From Kitasatospora herbaricolor (GTDB taxonomy: Bacteria; Actinomycetota; Actinomycetes; Streptomycetales; Streptomycetaceae), in NCBI RefSeq assembly GCF_030813695.1, contig NZ_JAUSVA010000002.1, positions 1,612,001-1,676,000 on the forward strand: DNA of 64,000 nt, read 5' to 3'. Below, one piece after another: positions 17,950 to 26,347 of the stretch. A program made the position numbers and the translations under genes. Under the pieces are notes generated by a model. That model made no database searches, was not told the DNA's origin, and was given only the letters and a program-made list of their open reading frames with translations. The stretch's first letter is position 1, and the number at the start of each line of letters is the position of its first letter.

Positions 17950-18954
17950 ATGGAGATCCTCGCCTACGGTGTGCAGGCCGACGAGCGGCCGCTGCTGGCC
18001 GCCGCCTTCGAGGGCCGCCACGCCCTGCGCAGCCTCGACGTGTTCCTCAACCACGACACCGCCCCGCTCGCCGTCGGCCACCCGGTGGTCAGCAGCAGCG
18101 TCAACGACGTCCTGGACGCCCGGACCCTCGGCGTCCTCGCCGCGGGCGGCACCAAGCTCATCGCCCAGCGCTCCACCGGCTTCAACAACATCGACCTCGA
18201 AGCGGCCGGGAAGCTGGGGCTCACCGTCGCCCGGGTCTCCTACTACAGCCCGTACGCCGTCGCCGAGCACGCCTGGACCCTCGCGCTGGCCGTCAACCGC
18301 CGCCTGGTCCGGGCCGCCGGCCGCTCACGCGAGTTCGACTTCCGCCTGGACGGGCTGATGGGGCGCGACATCCACGGCATGACGGTAGGCGTGGTCGGCA
18401 CCGGCAAGATCGGCGAATGCTTCACCCGGATCGCCCACGGCTTCGGCACCCGGCTGCTCGGCTGGGACATCACCCCCAACCCGCACTGCCTGGACCTCGG
18501 GATGCAGTACGTCGAACGTGAGGAACTGCTCGCCCGCAGCGACCTGATCAGCCTGCACGTGCCGCTGCTCCCCGCCACCCACCACCTGATCGACGCCGAC
18601 GCCCTGGCCGTCATGAAGGACGACGCCATCCTGGTGAACTCCAGCCGGGGCGGACTGGTCGACACCGCCGCCCTGGTCGAGACCCTGCGCTCCGGGCGCC
18701 TGTCCGGGGTCGGCCTGGACGTCTACGAGGAGGAGACCGGCGTCTTCTTCTTCGACCGTTCGGTCGAGGGCATCGACGACGACGTCCTGGCCCGGCTGAT
18801 GACCTTCCCCCAGGTCCTGGTCACCTCGCACCAGGCGTACTTCACCCGAACCGCCGTCGGCCAGATCATCGAGGCCACCCTGCAGAACGTCGAGGACTTC
18901 GCCGCCGGCCGAGCCGGCGAGAACACCCTCGTGCCGACTCCCGGGAAGGCCTGA
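17950..18954 (+). CDS. D-2-hydroxyacid dehydrogenase (D-lactate dehydrogenase type)
   Basis: This 334-residue NAD-dependent enzyme interconverts a 2-oxoacid and its D-2-hydroxyacid, most likely pyruvate and D-lactate from overall resemblance to LdhA-type proteins. The Rossmann site is TVGVVGTGKIGECFTRIAHG at about 145-164. The catalytic Arg is in NSSRGGLVDT, the Glu in GLDVYEEETG, and the His in VTSHQAYFT. The GFNNIDLEAA segment is also typical. The ATG at 17950 gives the standard start MEILAYGVQ; the longer frame to 17848 is not supported. It stands alone, closed by a hairpin at 18975-18999. Confidence 0.92.
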   Translation: MEILAYGVQADERPLLAAAFEGRHALRSLDVFLNHDTAPLAVGHPVVSSSVNDVLDARTLGVLAAGGTKLIAQRSTGFNNIDLEAAGKLGLTVARVSYYSPYAVAEHAWTLALAVNRRLVRAAGRSREFDFRLDGLMGRDIHGMTVGVVGTGKIGECFTRIAHGFGTRLLGWDITPNPHCLDLGMQYVEREELLARSDLISLHVPLLPATHHLIDADALAVMKDDAILVNSSRGGLVDTAALVETLRSGRLSGVGLDVYEEETGVFFFDRSVEGIDDDVLARLMTFPQVLVTSHQAYFTRTAVGQIIEATLQNVEDFAAGRAGENTLVPTPGKA

Positions 18955-18974
18955 GACCGGCGGGACCGCAGAGC

Positions 18975-18999
18975 CGGCCGGCCCTGCCAGGGCCGGCCG
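18975..18999. terminator. Terminator after hydroxyacid dehydrogenase
   Basis: CGGCCGGCCCT (18975-18985) pairs with AGGGCCGGCCG (18989-18999) around a three-base loop. It lies between the dehydrogenase and the convergent integrase-like gene. Confidence 0.75.
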
Positions 19000-19040
19000 C
19001 GCGGACCGGGCGGCCGGAACAGGCGATCCCGGCGGAGGGC

Positions 19041-19601
19041 TCACCCCTGCTCGGGACGGCGCAGCTGTTCGAGGCGGGTCGGTACCCAGTTCCACTGTTC
19101 GCCGTCGGTGTGCCAGCGCAGTGCGGTCCGGCGCCAGGCGTCGCGGACTCCGTAGCGGTGCAGCCGCATCCCGGCCGGCCAGAGCACGCCGGCGCGGGAA
19201 TTCGGGCGCAGCGAGACGAACAGGGCCGGGACGTGGCCTCCGTCGAGGGTCGCCAGGACGCGGGCGCGGTGCGGCAGCCACATCCGCAGGAGTGCCGCCG
19301 TGGTGTCGTCCAGGGGTTGTTCCTCCTGGAACCCCGGTCCGCGGCCGGCCGGGTCGCGGCGCAGGACGACCGCGGAGCGCCGACGACGCCAGTCGGCCAG
19401 GTCGATCGCCGACACTTCACCGGACCGTGCGCCGGCCGTGATCGCCAGGGTCACCATCGCGGCGTTGCGGACCAGCAGGGACTCGCGCCAGCCCCCGTGC
19501 CGGCAGGCGTCGGCCGCGGCGGCCTCGGCCACCAGGCGCCGCACGACCTGCAGTCGCCGCGTTGGCGGGACCACCGGCAACGGATAGCGGGCGACGCTCA
19601 T
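19041..19601 (-). CDS. Tyrosine-recombinase-like protein lacking the C-terminal catalytic box
   Basis: This 186-residue protein starts at ATG 19601, eight bases after GGAGGGGAG. Residues about 44-66, RNAAMVTLAITAGARSGEVS, resemble the beginning of a phage-integrase catalytic domain, with Arg59 in the position of the first catalytic arginine. The rest (PALFVSLRPNSRAGVLWPAG; AWRRTALRWHTDG) has no recognisable HxxR box or tyrosine nucleophile before the stop. It is either a degenerate recombinase or a stand-alone integrase-like protein with another role. No att-like repeat or prophage genes are nearby, but the 680-bp stretch upstream is gene-free. Confidence 0.6.
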   Translation of the reverse strand: MSVARYPLPVVPPTRRLQVVRRLVAEAAAADACRHGGWRESLLVRNAAMVTLAITAGARSGEVSAIDLADWRRRRSAVVLRRDPAGRGPGFQEEQPLDDTTAALLRMWLPHRARVLATLDGGHVPALFVSLRPNSRAGVLWPAGMRLHRYGVRDAWRRTALRWHTDGEQWNWVPTRLEQLRRPEQG

Positions 19602-20284
19602 GTCGCACTCCCCTCCGGCTCCCCCGCCCCACCTGCGCGAAGGAGCTGCTTGGACTCGTTTTATCACACCCCTGGGACGGGTGACCGGCCCTTCAACCCC
19701 CGCCCGGCGCCTGAGGGGACCAACTCCCCGTCCGGCCGGACATGCGCGATGCGACGGCCTTGCCGAGGAGGACCGGGACGCGCCGGCCGTGGGCGGGCCG
19801 GACCGACGAAGGGGCTGGCCAAGGCGACACGGTGGGGGTGGGCCGGGGTCCGGGGTCCGGGGTCCCCGCGAGGGAACCATCGCTGCAGCCTCGTCACGGC
19901 AAGCACCTGCACGGTCCCGGCGGGTGACGGCGACCTCGATGATCACGAACCCGCTTCGCCGTCGGCCCCGGCCGTACCCCGGAGAATGACGGAGCCGTCC
20001 TGACGGGCCTGCTCGCACCGCCGGTCCGACTGGCCGGTCCCACCGGATCGGCCAAACGTGACGTGCCTCGGAGAAGGGCCCGAGGTTCGCCGGAATCGAC
20101 GGACCCGACGCGAACGCCGAACAGACGGCGACCGCCAGGAATCCGCGGCGCTTCCGCTGCTGCCACCCCGCGCAGCCGGCCGTCCATGGATCGCGTCCAC
20201 CGGGGCGCGGTCCCCGGGACCGCGCCAGCTGCCGGCCGGGCGGGGCGCTGTCCCACCGGCCGGACCAGCGGCCGGCCCGGCCCG
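19602..20284. other. Gene-poor 683-bp stretch
   Basis: Open frames here are arginine-, proline- and glycine-rich on both strands and have no start-site support, so none is called. Nothing resembling a tRNA, att site or terminal inverted repeat was seen. The base composition is more uneven than in the flanking genes. Confidence 0.4.
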
Positions 20285-20668
20285 CTACGACGGGTCGGCG
20301 GGGCCGTCCGGCCGCAGGAGACCGGCCACCGACAGGGCGCCCCAGCCGACCGACACCACGACGGCCATCGCCCGGTGCCGGCGCCGGGGCAGGGCGGTGG
20401 CGAGCAGCGCCGCGTCGCCGAAGTCGGAGGCGATCCGGATCAGCGTCGCGGTGCGCAGACTGCGGTCGTCGGGGGCCAGCAGCATCGCCAGGCCGCAGGC
20501 CGCGTCGCGGAACGCGAGCGGCCGGACGCAGGCGGCCACCGCCGGGGGCACCTCACCGGCCGGGCCGGTCAGTCCGGACGGCCTCGCCAGCAGGGCGGGC
20601 CGTCGGGTCACGGCGAGGCCGTAGAGGGCGGTGGCCGCGCCGGTGAGTCGCAGCAGCGGACGGTTCAT
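20285..20668 (-). CDS. Small integral membrane protein, unknown function
   Basis: This 127-residue protein starts at ATG 20668 with GGGAGG just upstream. It shows about four hydrophobic segments, around residues 5-20, 50-67 (RPLAFRDAACGLAMLLAP), 78-92 (RIASDFGDAALLATAL) and 100-116. The paired charged motifs FRDA and FGDA inside membrane segments are shared by small four-helix proteins of unknown role. No family is claimed. It stands alone on the minus strand, divergent from the DUF3224 gene. Confidence 0.65.
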   Translation of the reverse strand: MNRPLLRLTGAATALYGLAVTRRPALLARPSGLTGPAGEVPPAVAACVRPLAFRDAACGLAMLLAPDDRSLRTATLIRIASDFGDAALLATALPRRRHRAMAVVVSVGWGALSVAGLLRPDGPADPS

Positions 20669-20926
20669 TGGGGCCTCCCTGGCTCCGGCCGGTCGGCCGC
20701 GGACCGGCCACCGTCTGGTTCGGAGCCGGTCCCCGGCGTGGATGGGGCCGCCGGCACCGGCCGCCCCGACCGAGCCTCGCACCCCACCGCCGGGGCCCGC
20801 ATCCGGACGGCCGCACCGGGACCCGGACCGCCGGGGACGGCGGACCCGCCCGGCGGCAGGCGCGGCGGCAGGCCCGGCGCCCGGTGACGGCCCCGGCTGT
20901 CGGACCCCGACCGTACGATCTGCGCC

Positions 20927-21334
20927 ATGAGAGCCTCAGGAACGTTCACCGTGAAGAGCTTCGTGCCGACCGAGCTGGTGCCCTCCCCCGCCGTCCCGAC
21001 CGGCGTGCCGGTGGGGGTCGCGACGATGGAGAAGCAGTTCGAGGGCGAGGTAGCCGGCCGTTCGGCGACGCTGTTCACCGCCGCCTTCGACCAGGCGACC
21101 GGGGTCGGCACCTATCTGGCCATGGAGTCCTTCGAGGGCTCGCTGAACGGCCGGCACGGCGCCTTCAACTTCGCCCACTCGGCCACCACCGGCGGCACCG
21201 ACCGCAGCAACGAGTTCTTCGTCCTCGTCCCCTCCAGCGGCACCGGCGAGCTGGCCGGGATCACCGGTGGCGGCGGGCTGACGGTGGAGGCCGACGGCAC
21301 CCACCGGATCTGGTTCGACTACGAGATCGGCTGA
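20927..21334 (+). CDS. DUF3224 domain-containing protein
   Basis: This 135-residue cytosolic protein matches the DUF3224 beta-barrel family common in Streptomyces. It has FTVKSFVPTEL at the start, MEKQFEGEVAGRSATLFTAA in the middle, then YLAMESFEGSLNGRHGAFNF, and a C-terminal SGTGELAGITGGGGLTVEAD. The family is related in fold to allene-oxide-cyclase-like barrels and has no defined enzymatic role. ATG 20927 gives the family-standard N-terminus. It is monocistronic. Confidence 0.87.
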   Translation: MRASGTFTVKSFVPTELVPSPAVPTGVPVGVATMEKQFEGEVAGRSATLFTAAFDQATGVGTYLAMESFEGSLNGRHGAFNFAHSATTGGTDRSNEFFVLVPSSGTGELAGITGGGGLTVEADGTHRIWFDYEIG

Positions 21335-21538
21335 GCCGGCGCGGGCGGTCCGCAGGGCGTGCGGCCCGGTCGTCCACCGGCCGTCCATCGGGGCCGCCCG
21401 CCCGGTCCGTCCATCGCCCGGCACGCCGCACCGGGGGCGGGTGCGGACCGGGTGTAAGCCACGCCTAGGCTGTATGCCGAAGCAAAACGGACGAACCGGA
21501 CCCGTGCGGGCCGCGTCGAAGGAAAGCAGGACCCGCCG

Positions 21539-22576
21539 ATGGGCGACGACGGAATGGCAGGGATGCACCACGGGGGCACGGGGGTGCTGGATCCCTTCTC
21601 GCTCCACTCGGCGCTCACCTGGTCCCCCGACTGGGTGTTCCTGGTCGCCGCGCTGACCGGCGTCGCCCTGTACGCCGCGGGTGTGGTCCGGCTGCTCCGG
21701 CGCGGCGACCGCTGGCCGGTCGGCCGGAGCGTCGGCTGGCTGGCCGGCGTCGGCGGGGTGGTGCTGGTGACCTGCACCGGCCTGAACGACTACGGCATGG
21801 TGCTGTTCAGCGCCCACATGATCCAGCACATGGTGCTCTCCATGCTGGTCCCGATCCTGCTGCTGCTCGGTGCCCCGATCACGCTCGCCCTGCGCGCCCT
21901 GCGCCCGGCCGGCAAGGGCCGACCGCGCGGGCCGCGCGAGCTGCTGGTGGCGCTGCTGCACAGCCGGTACGTCAAGGTGATCTCGCACCCGGCCTTCACC
22001 ATCCCGCTGTTCATCGCCAGCCTCTACGGCCTCTACTTCACCCCGCTGTTCGACTTCCTGATGCAGTACCGCCTCGGGCACATCGGCATGATGGTGCACT
22101 TCCTGGCGGCCGGCCTGCTCTTCTTCTGGCCGATCATGGGCGTGGACCCGGGGCCGCACCGGCCGGGTCACGTGCTGCGGATCATCGAGCTGTTCATGGG
22201 GATGCCCTTCCACGCCTTCTTCGGCGTGGCGGTGATGATGGCCGGCCACCCGTTGGTGACCACCTTCACCGCGGCGGGCGCCCCGCCCGGCACCGACCTG
22301 CTGGAGGACCAGAAGCTCGCCGGCGGGATCACCTGGGCGTTCGGCGAGATCCCGACCGCGATCGTGCTGATCGCGCTGGTCTTCCAGTGGATGAAGTCCG
22401 AGGAGCGCCAGGCCCGCCGGCGCGACCGGGCCGAGGAGCGCAACGGCGACGCCGAGCTGAACGCCTACAACGACTACCTCGCCTCGCTGGACCGGCGCGG
22501 TCGCGCGCCCGCGGCGGGCAGCGCCCCGGCGGCCACCCCGGCCGGGCCGGTGACCCCGGCACCGGTCACCGAATAA
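21539..22576 (+). CDS. Cytochrome c oxidase assembly protein, CtaG (caa3) type
   Basis: This 345-residue polytopic membrane protein has about seven transmembrane segments. It matches the caa3-type CtaG family, which assists copper/heme-copper oxidase assembly. Landmarks are the periplasmic-side HMIQHMVLSMLVPILLLLGA, the HPAFTIPLFIASLYGLYFTP region and GMPFHAFFGVAVMMAGHP, rich in conserved His and Met that may bind metal. The N-terminus GMAGMHHGG also looks metal-binding. The C-terminal tail (about 280-345) is charged, then Ala/Pro-rich. The start is ATG 21539; a strong terminator follows at 22595. No other oxidase genes are adjacent. Confidence 0.9.
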   Translation: MGDDGMAGMHHGGTGVLDPFSLHSALTWSPDWVFLVAALTGVALYAAGVVRLLRRGDRWPVGRSVGWLAGVGGVVLVTCTGLNDYGMVLFSAHMIQHMVLSMLVPILLLLGAPITLALRALRPAGKGRPRGPRELLVALLHSRYVKVISHPAFTIPLFIASLYGLYFTPLFDFLMQYRLGHIGMMVHFLAAGLLFFWPIMGVDPGPHRPGHVLRIIELFMGMPFHAFFGVAVMMAGHPLVTTFTAAGAPPGTDLLEDQKLAGGITWAFGEIPTAIVLIALVFQWMKSEERQARRRDRAEERNGDAELNAYNDYLASLDRRGRAPAAGSAPAATPAGPVTPAPVTE

Positions 22577-22594
22577 CCGCGGCACCGGACCGTC

Positions 22595-22626
22595 CGAGAG
22601 CCCCCGCCCCGTGGCGGGGGCTCTCG
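22595..22626 (+). terminator. Terminator after ctaG-type gene
   Basis: CGAGAGCCCCCGCC (22595-22608) pairs perfectly with GGCGGGGGCTCTCG (22613-22626) around a four-base loop. Confidence 0.88.
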
Positions 22627-22689
22627 CGCGTCCCCCTCCACCCGAAAAATCGCTGGGTGCGGCGGCCACGGGTGTGTAGCGTCCGGGGG

Positions 22690-23184
22690 ATGAGCTGGCT
22701 GCCCGAAGATTTCGTCCATCCCGTCCACACCGAGGTCCTCCCCGGATACCACCTGCGTCCGATCAGGGAATCGGACGTCGACCTCGACCACCCCGCCGTC
22801 ATGGGCTCCCGCGAGCGGCTCTGGGCGCTGTACGGGGAGGCCTGGGGGTGGCCGTCGGCCACCATGTCCTTCGAGGCGGACCGCGCGGACCTCGCCCGGC
22901 ACGAGCGGGAGATCGAGGCCCATCAGTCCTTCAACTACGCGCTGTTCGACACCGCCGAATCCGCGCTGCTGGGCTGCGTCTACATCGACCCGCCGGAGAA
23001 GCCCGGCGCCGACGCCGAGATCTGCTGGTGGGTGGTGGACGGGCTGGCGGGCGGCGAGGTCGAGGCGGCCCTGGACGCGCTGGTCCCGGCCTGGATCTCC
23101 GAACGCTGGCCGCTGAAGAATCCCCGGTACATCGGCCGGGACATCTCCTGGTCGGACTGGATCGCCCTGCCCGCACTCGGCTGA
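22690..23184 (+). CDS. GNAT-like N-acetyltransferase family protein
   Basis: This 164-residue protein resembles the short GNAT proteins of Streptomyces that begin with MSWLPEDFVHPVHTEVLPGY and HLRPIRESDVDLD. These are acetyl-CoA-fold proteins whose substrate is unknown. The GNAT core is poorly conserved: the usual QxxGxG loop is replaced by DGLAGGEVEAAL (about 117-128), so catalytic activity is uncertain. ATG 22690 follows GGGGG; a TAGCGT seven bases before that start could allow a nearly leaderless transcript. It is a single gene between two terminator or spacer regions. Confidence 0.72.
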   Translation: MSWLPEDFVHPVHTEVLPGYHLRPIRESDVDLDHPAVMGSRERLWALYGEAWGWPSATMSFEADRADLARHEREIEAHQSFNYALFDTAESALLGCVYIDPPEKPGADAEICWWVVDGLAGGEVEAALDALVPAWISERWPLKNPRYIGRDISWSDWIALPALG

Positions 23185-23291
23185 GCCGGCGGGGCGTCCG
23201 CACCCGGACGGTGGCCCGGGAGTGCGCGCCCGCACGGTGGCCCGGACGTCGGTGGGGGCGGGCCCGGCAGGTCCGTCCCGGGGCCGGCGCC

Positions 23292-23362
23292 GCGGAAACC
23301 ACTGCCCCGCGGGAAAGCACTGCCCCGCGGAAAAGCACTGGCTTGCGGGAAAGCACTGCCCC
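23292..23362. repeat. 18-bp tandem repeat, four copies
   Basis: Four consecutive copies of a unit close to GCGGGAAAGCACTGCCCC occupy 23292-23308 (17 bp), 23309-23326, 23327-23344 and 23345-23362. Copies 2 and 4 are identical. The array ends 29 bp before the start codon at 23392, so it lies in the promoter or leader of that gene. Confidence 0.9.
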
Positions 23363-23391
23363 GCAGGGGCCCCGGCACTACGCTCCCGACC

Positions 23392-23976
23392 ATGAGTGCA
23401 TTCCGCTGGCCCGTCCTCGACGAGGCCCATCAGGCTCTGCGCAGCGCCGTCGCGCAAGTCCCCGCCGACGGTTGGCAGCGGCCGACGCCCGCCGGGCGGT
23501 GGACGGTCGCGCAGGTCCTGCAGCACGCCGCCGCCGACCAGCTGGCGTACGCCGCCAGGCTCACCGGCGGGCCCGGGCCTGACTACGACCCGTTCGAGCC
23601 GTCGGGCACCATCCCGGGGAGCCCGGCCGAGCTGCTGGAGACGGCCCTGACCGCCTCGGCCGAAGCCTTCGGCGCCGTCGACCCCGCCGATGCCGAGGTG
23701 CCCGTCCCGCTCCCGCCGTACACCCTGACGGCGGCCCGCGCGGTGGAGGCGGCCGCACTCGACGCCGCGGTGCACGCCTGGGACATCGCCGTCGCGAGCG
23801 GCCTGCGCTCCCCGTTGACGCCGGCGCTGGCGAAGGCCCTGCGACCGGTCGCCGACGACGTGGTCGAGCCGCTCCGCGGCTACGCCTTCGCCTCGGCGCT
23901 CGAACCGGCCGCCGGCGCGGACGCGGCCGACGCGCTGCTCAACCACCTCGGCCGCCGGGCCGACTGGAAAGGCTGA
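23392..23976 (+). CDS. TIGR03086/MDMPI-type metal-binding protein
   Basis: This 194-residue protein belongs to the DinB-like, mycothiol-dependent maleylpyruvate isomerase N-terminal superfamily. It contains the helix with WTVAQVLQHAAADQLAYAAR at about residues 36-55 and the second metal-site helix AALDAAVHAWDIA at about 122-134. Such proteins bind a divalent metal and are thought to use mycothiol in detoxification or isomerisation; the actual reaction is unknown. The start is ATG 23392. Its upstream region consists of the 18-bp tandem repeat at 23292-23362, which may influence its expression. Confidence 0.83.
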   Translation: MSAFRWPVLDEAHQALRSAVAQVPADGWQRPTPAGRWTVAQVLQHAAADQLAYAARLTGGPGPDYDPFEPSGTIPGSPAELLETALTASAEAFGAVDPADAEVPVPLPPYTLTAARAVEAAALDAAVHAWDIAVASGLRSPLTPALAKALRPVADDVVEPLRGYAFASALEPAAGADAADALLNHLGRRADWKG

Positions 23977-24321
23977 CCCGAGCAGCGCCCGCGCGGTGGC
24001 GACGGGCCCGGGCGGTCCCGCCGTTCGGCCCGACCGGCACCGCCCCTTCACCAACAGCCGGCCCCCAGGCGGCGGCCGGTCGCGTCCTGACCGCATCGGT
24101 TCCGCGGCGTCCCGAGGGCCGCCCGACTCCGGTCGCCGCTGCGCACCTCTGCGTGCCCCGGCTGTTCACCCCTGCGCGGGTACGACCGTTCACCAGTCCG
24201 TCCACGGCGGCCCCCGCCGCTCACTCGGCCGGGTGAACCCGCAGGTCGGCGCGTGCCCCTGATCAACTCGCTCCAGTTGGCGTTGGGTCCGACGTATGCG
24301 AATTCTGTTTCAGGAGCATTG
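23977..24321. other. Upstream region of flavin amine oxidase
   Basis: This 345-bp spacer is GC-rich and without a supported gene. The last 50 bp are less GC-rich and include AGGAG (24312-24316), the ribosome-binding site of the oxidase. An in-frame GTG at 24253 would extend the protein but has no such site. Confidence 0.4.
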
Positions 24322-26151
24322 ATGCCCAACCCGCGTGACAATTCGACCGATTCCGCACGGACCGGCTCCCCAGGGCTCTTCCGTCGTACCTTCCTCGGGT
24401 CCGCCGCGGCGGCCGCCGCCGTGGCCGGCGGCGTCGCCCTCACCGGCAGCCCGGCCGTCGGCGCACCCCGCACGGCGCCCAAGGGCCGCGGCATCGACCC
24501 GGACCTGAGCCACGACCTCGCCCGCAAGATGCTGCTGGTCGGGGAGAACGGCGAGGACCTCACGCTGGAGTACCTGCGGATCCTGATCGACGGCCGGCTC
24601 CCGGCGCGCGCCCGGCAGAAGAAGGTCCTGATCGTCGGTGCCGGCGTCGCCGGGCTGGCCGCCGCGAGCCTGCTCAAGCAGGCCGGGCACGAGGTGGTGA
24701 TCATCGAGGCCAACGCCAGCCGGGTCGGCGGCCGGGTCAAGACCTTCCGCGGCTTCCAGGACAAGGCGCTGTACGCGGAGGCCGGCGCCATGCGGCTGCC
24801 GGACTTCCACCCGCTGGTCCGCGCCCTGGCCGACAAGCTCGGACTCAAGCGCCGGCTGTTCTACAACGCCGACGTCGCACCCGGCGCCGAGCCCACCGGC
24901 TCGGTGCCGCCGGTGGTGTACCGGTCCTTCACCGGGGAGACCTGGTCGAACCGCCCCGACGACTTCACCTTCAAGGCGCCCAAGCTGGACGGCAAGCGCC
25001 TGATCCGGGTGAACGGGATGACCACCAGCCGGAACGCCTACGCCGACGCGCCGGACAAGCTGCACAAGACCTTCGGCGTGAACTCGGGCGGCCGCACGAT
25101 GTCGGACGCCGTCACCGAGGCACTGAAGCCGGTCACGGTGTCCCCCGAGGCCGACATCAACGAGCAGATCGAGGCCTGGGCCAGGATCTTCCAGAAGTAC
25201 GACGACCACTCCACCCACCGCTACCTGGTGGAGGAGGCGGGCTGGGACCTGGCGCAGATCCAGGCGGCCGGCACCTTGGAGAACCTCACCTCCCGGCTGC
25301 ACTACTCGCTCATCCCGACCCTCATCGACCACGCGGCGATCAAGCCCACCAACCGCTACTGGGAGCTGGAGGGCGGCACCGACCAGCTGACCGAGGCGAT
25401 GGCCGCGCCACTGCGCAACGACATCCGGATGGGCCGGCGGATGACCCGGCTCGTCCAGACCGACACCGGCGTCCGGATCGACACCACCGCCGAGAGCGGC
25501 GACGAGGAGTCCTTCGACGGCGCTCCGATCGCCCCCACGGAGTCCTTCGAGGGCGACTACGCGATCGTCACCATCCCGTTCAGCGCGCTGCGCTTCTGCT
25601 CGGTCGAGCCGCTGATGTCGTACCCGAAGCGCCGCGCCGTGAATGAGCTGCACTACGACTCGGCGACCAAGGTGCTGTTGGAGTTCAAGACCCGGTTCTG
25701 GGAGCAGGGGCCGAACGGCTTCACCGGCGGCGGCTGCGTCTCGGACAGCGCGAGCCGGTTCACCTACTTCCCCTCGCACTCCCCCGAGGGGTCGGCCGGC
25801 GGCGTGGTGCTGGCCTCCTACAGCTGGTCGGACGACGCGATGCGCTGGGACTCGCTCACCCCGGGCGAGCGGTACGCCTTCGCGCTCGACGACATGGAGC
25901 GGATGTTCGGTCCGGTCGTCCGGAGCGAGTTCACCGGGGTCGGCGCGACCCAGTCCTGGGCGCGGGCCCGCTACGCGCTCGGCGAGGCCGTCATCTTCAC
26001 GCCCGGCCAACTGCACGAACTGCACCCCGCCAGCCGCACGGTGGAGGGCCGGGTGCACTTCGCGGGTGAGCACACCAGCCTGAAGCCGGCCTGGATCGAG
26101 GGTGCGCTGGAGTCCGCCGTCCGCACCTTCCTGGAGGTCCACCCGCGCTGA
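24322..26151 (+). CDS. Tat-exported flavin monoamine oxidase / L-amino-acid oxidase
   Basis: This 609-residue flavoenzyme should oxidatively deaminate an amine or amino acid, releasing H2O2 and ammonia outside the cell. A twin-arginine signal is visible at about residues 18-45 ([19 protein letters not shown]). The FAD site [18 protein letters not shown] lies at about 103-120, with the second FAD motif [12 protein letters not shown] just after. The C-terminal FAD motif is [20 protein letters not shown]. Size and layout match secreted L-amino-acid oxidases of Streptomyces better than cytosolic MAO. ATG 24322 is chosen for AGGAG six bases upstream. It is monocistronic, with a 28-bp palindrome terminator after it. 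Confidence 0.88.
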   Translation: MPNPRDNSTDSARTGSPGLFRRTFLGSAAAAAAVAGGVALTGSPAVGAPRTAPKGRGIDPDLSHDLARKMLLVGENGEDLTLEYLRILIDGRLPARARQKKVLIVGAGVAGLAAASLLKQAGHEVVIIEANASRVGGRVKTFRGFQDKALYAEAGAMRLPDFHPLVRALADKLGLKRRLFYNADVAPGAEPTGSVPPVVYRSFTGETWSNRPDDFTFKAPKLDGKRLIRVNGMTTSRNAYADAPDKLHKTFGVNSGGRTMSDAVTEALKPVTVSPEADINEQIEAWARIFQKYDDHSTHRYLVEEAGWDLAQIQAAGTLENLTSRLHYSLIPTLIDHAAIKPTNRYWELEGGTDQLTEAMAAPLRNDIRMGRRMTRLVQTDTGVRIDTTAESGDEESFDGAPIAPTESFEGDYAIVTIPFSALRFCSVEPLMSYPKRRAVNELHYDSATKVLLEFKTRFWEQGPNGFTGGGCVSDSASRFTYFPSHSPEGSAGGVVLASYSWSDDAMRWDSLTPGERYAFALDDMERMFGPVVRSEFTGVGATQSWARARYALGEAVIFTPGQLHELHPASRTVEGRVHFAGEHTSLKPAWIEGALESAVRTFLEVHPR

Positions 26152-26229
26152 CCCGCGGCAGCCGGACGTCCGGGGTGCCGGGCCACCGCTCCCGCCGGGG
26201 CGGCGGCCCGGCGCCCCCGGTCCCGCGCG

Positions 26230-26257
26230 CCCGCCTCCCTCCCGGGAGGGAGGCGGG
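26230..26257 (+). terminator. 28-bp perfect palindrome terminator
   Basis: Arms 26230-26243 and 26244-26257 are exact complements (CCCGCCTCCCTCCC and its reverse complement). It lies about 80 bp after the oxidase stop. Confidence 0.75.
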
Positions 26258-26347
26258 ACCCATCGCGGGCGGGAGGTGCCCGGTCGGCCGCGCTGGAAGA
26301 GTCTCCGGTACCGGGCAGGGCGCCCGGGACCAACGGGAGGCCCGCTC

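Noticed and set aside
19110..20003. Plus-strand open frame opposite the integrase-like gene
   Set aside because: Composition is skewed and no motif, signal or ribosome-binding site supports it; the opposite-strand gene has a good start.
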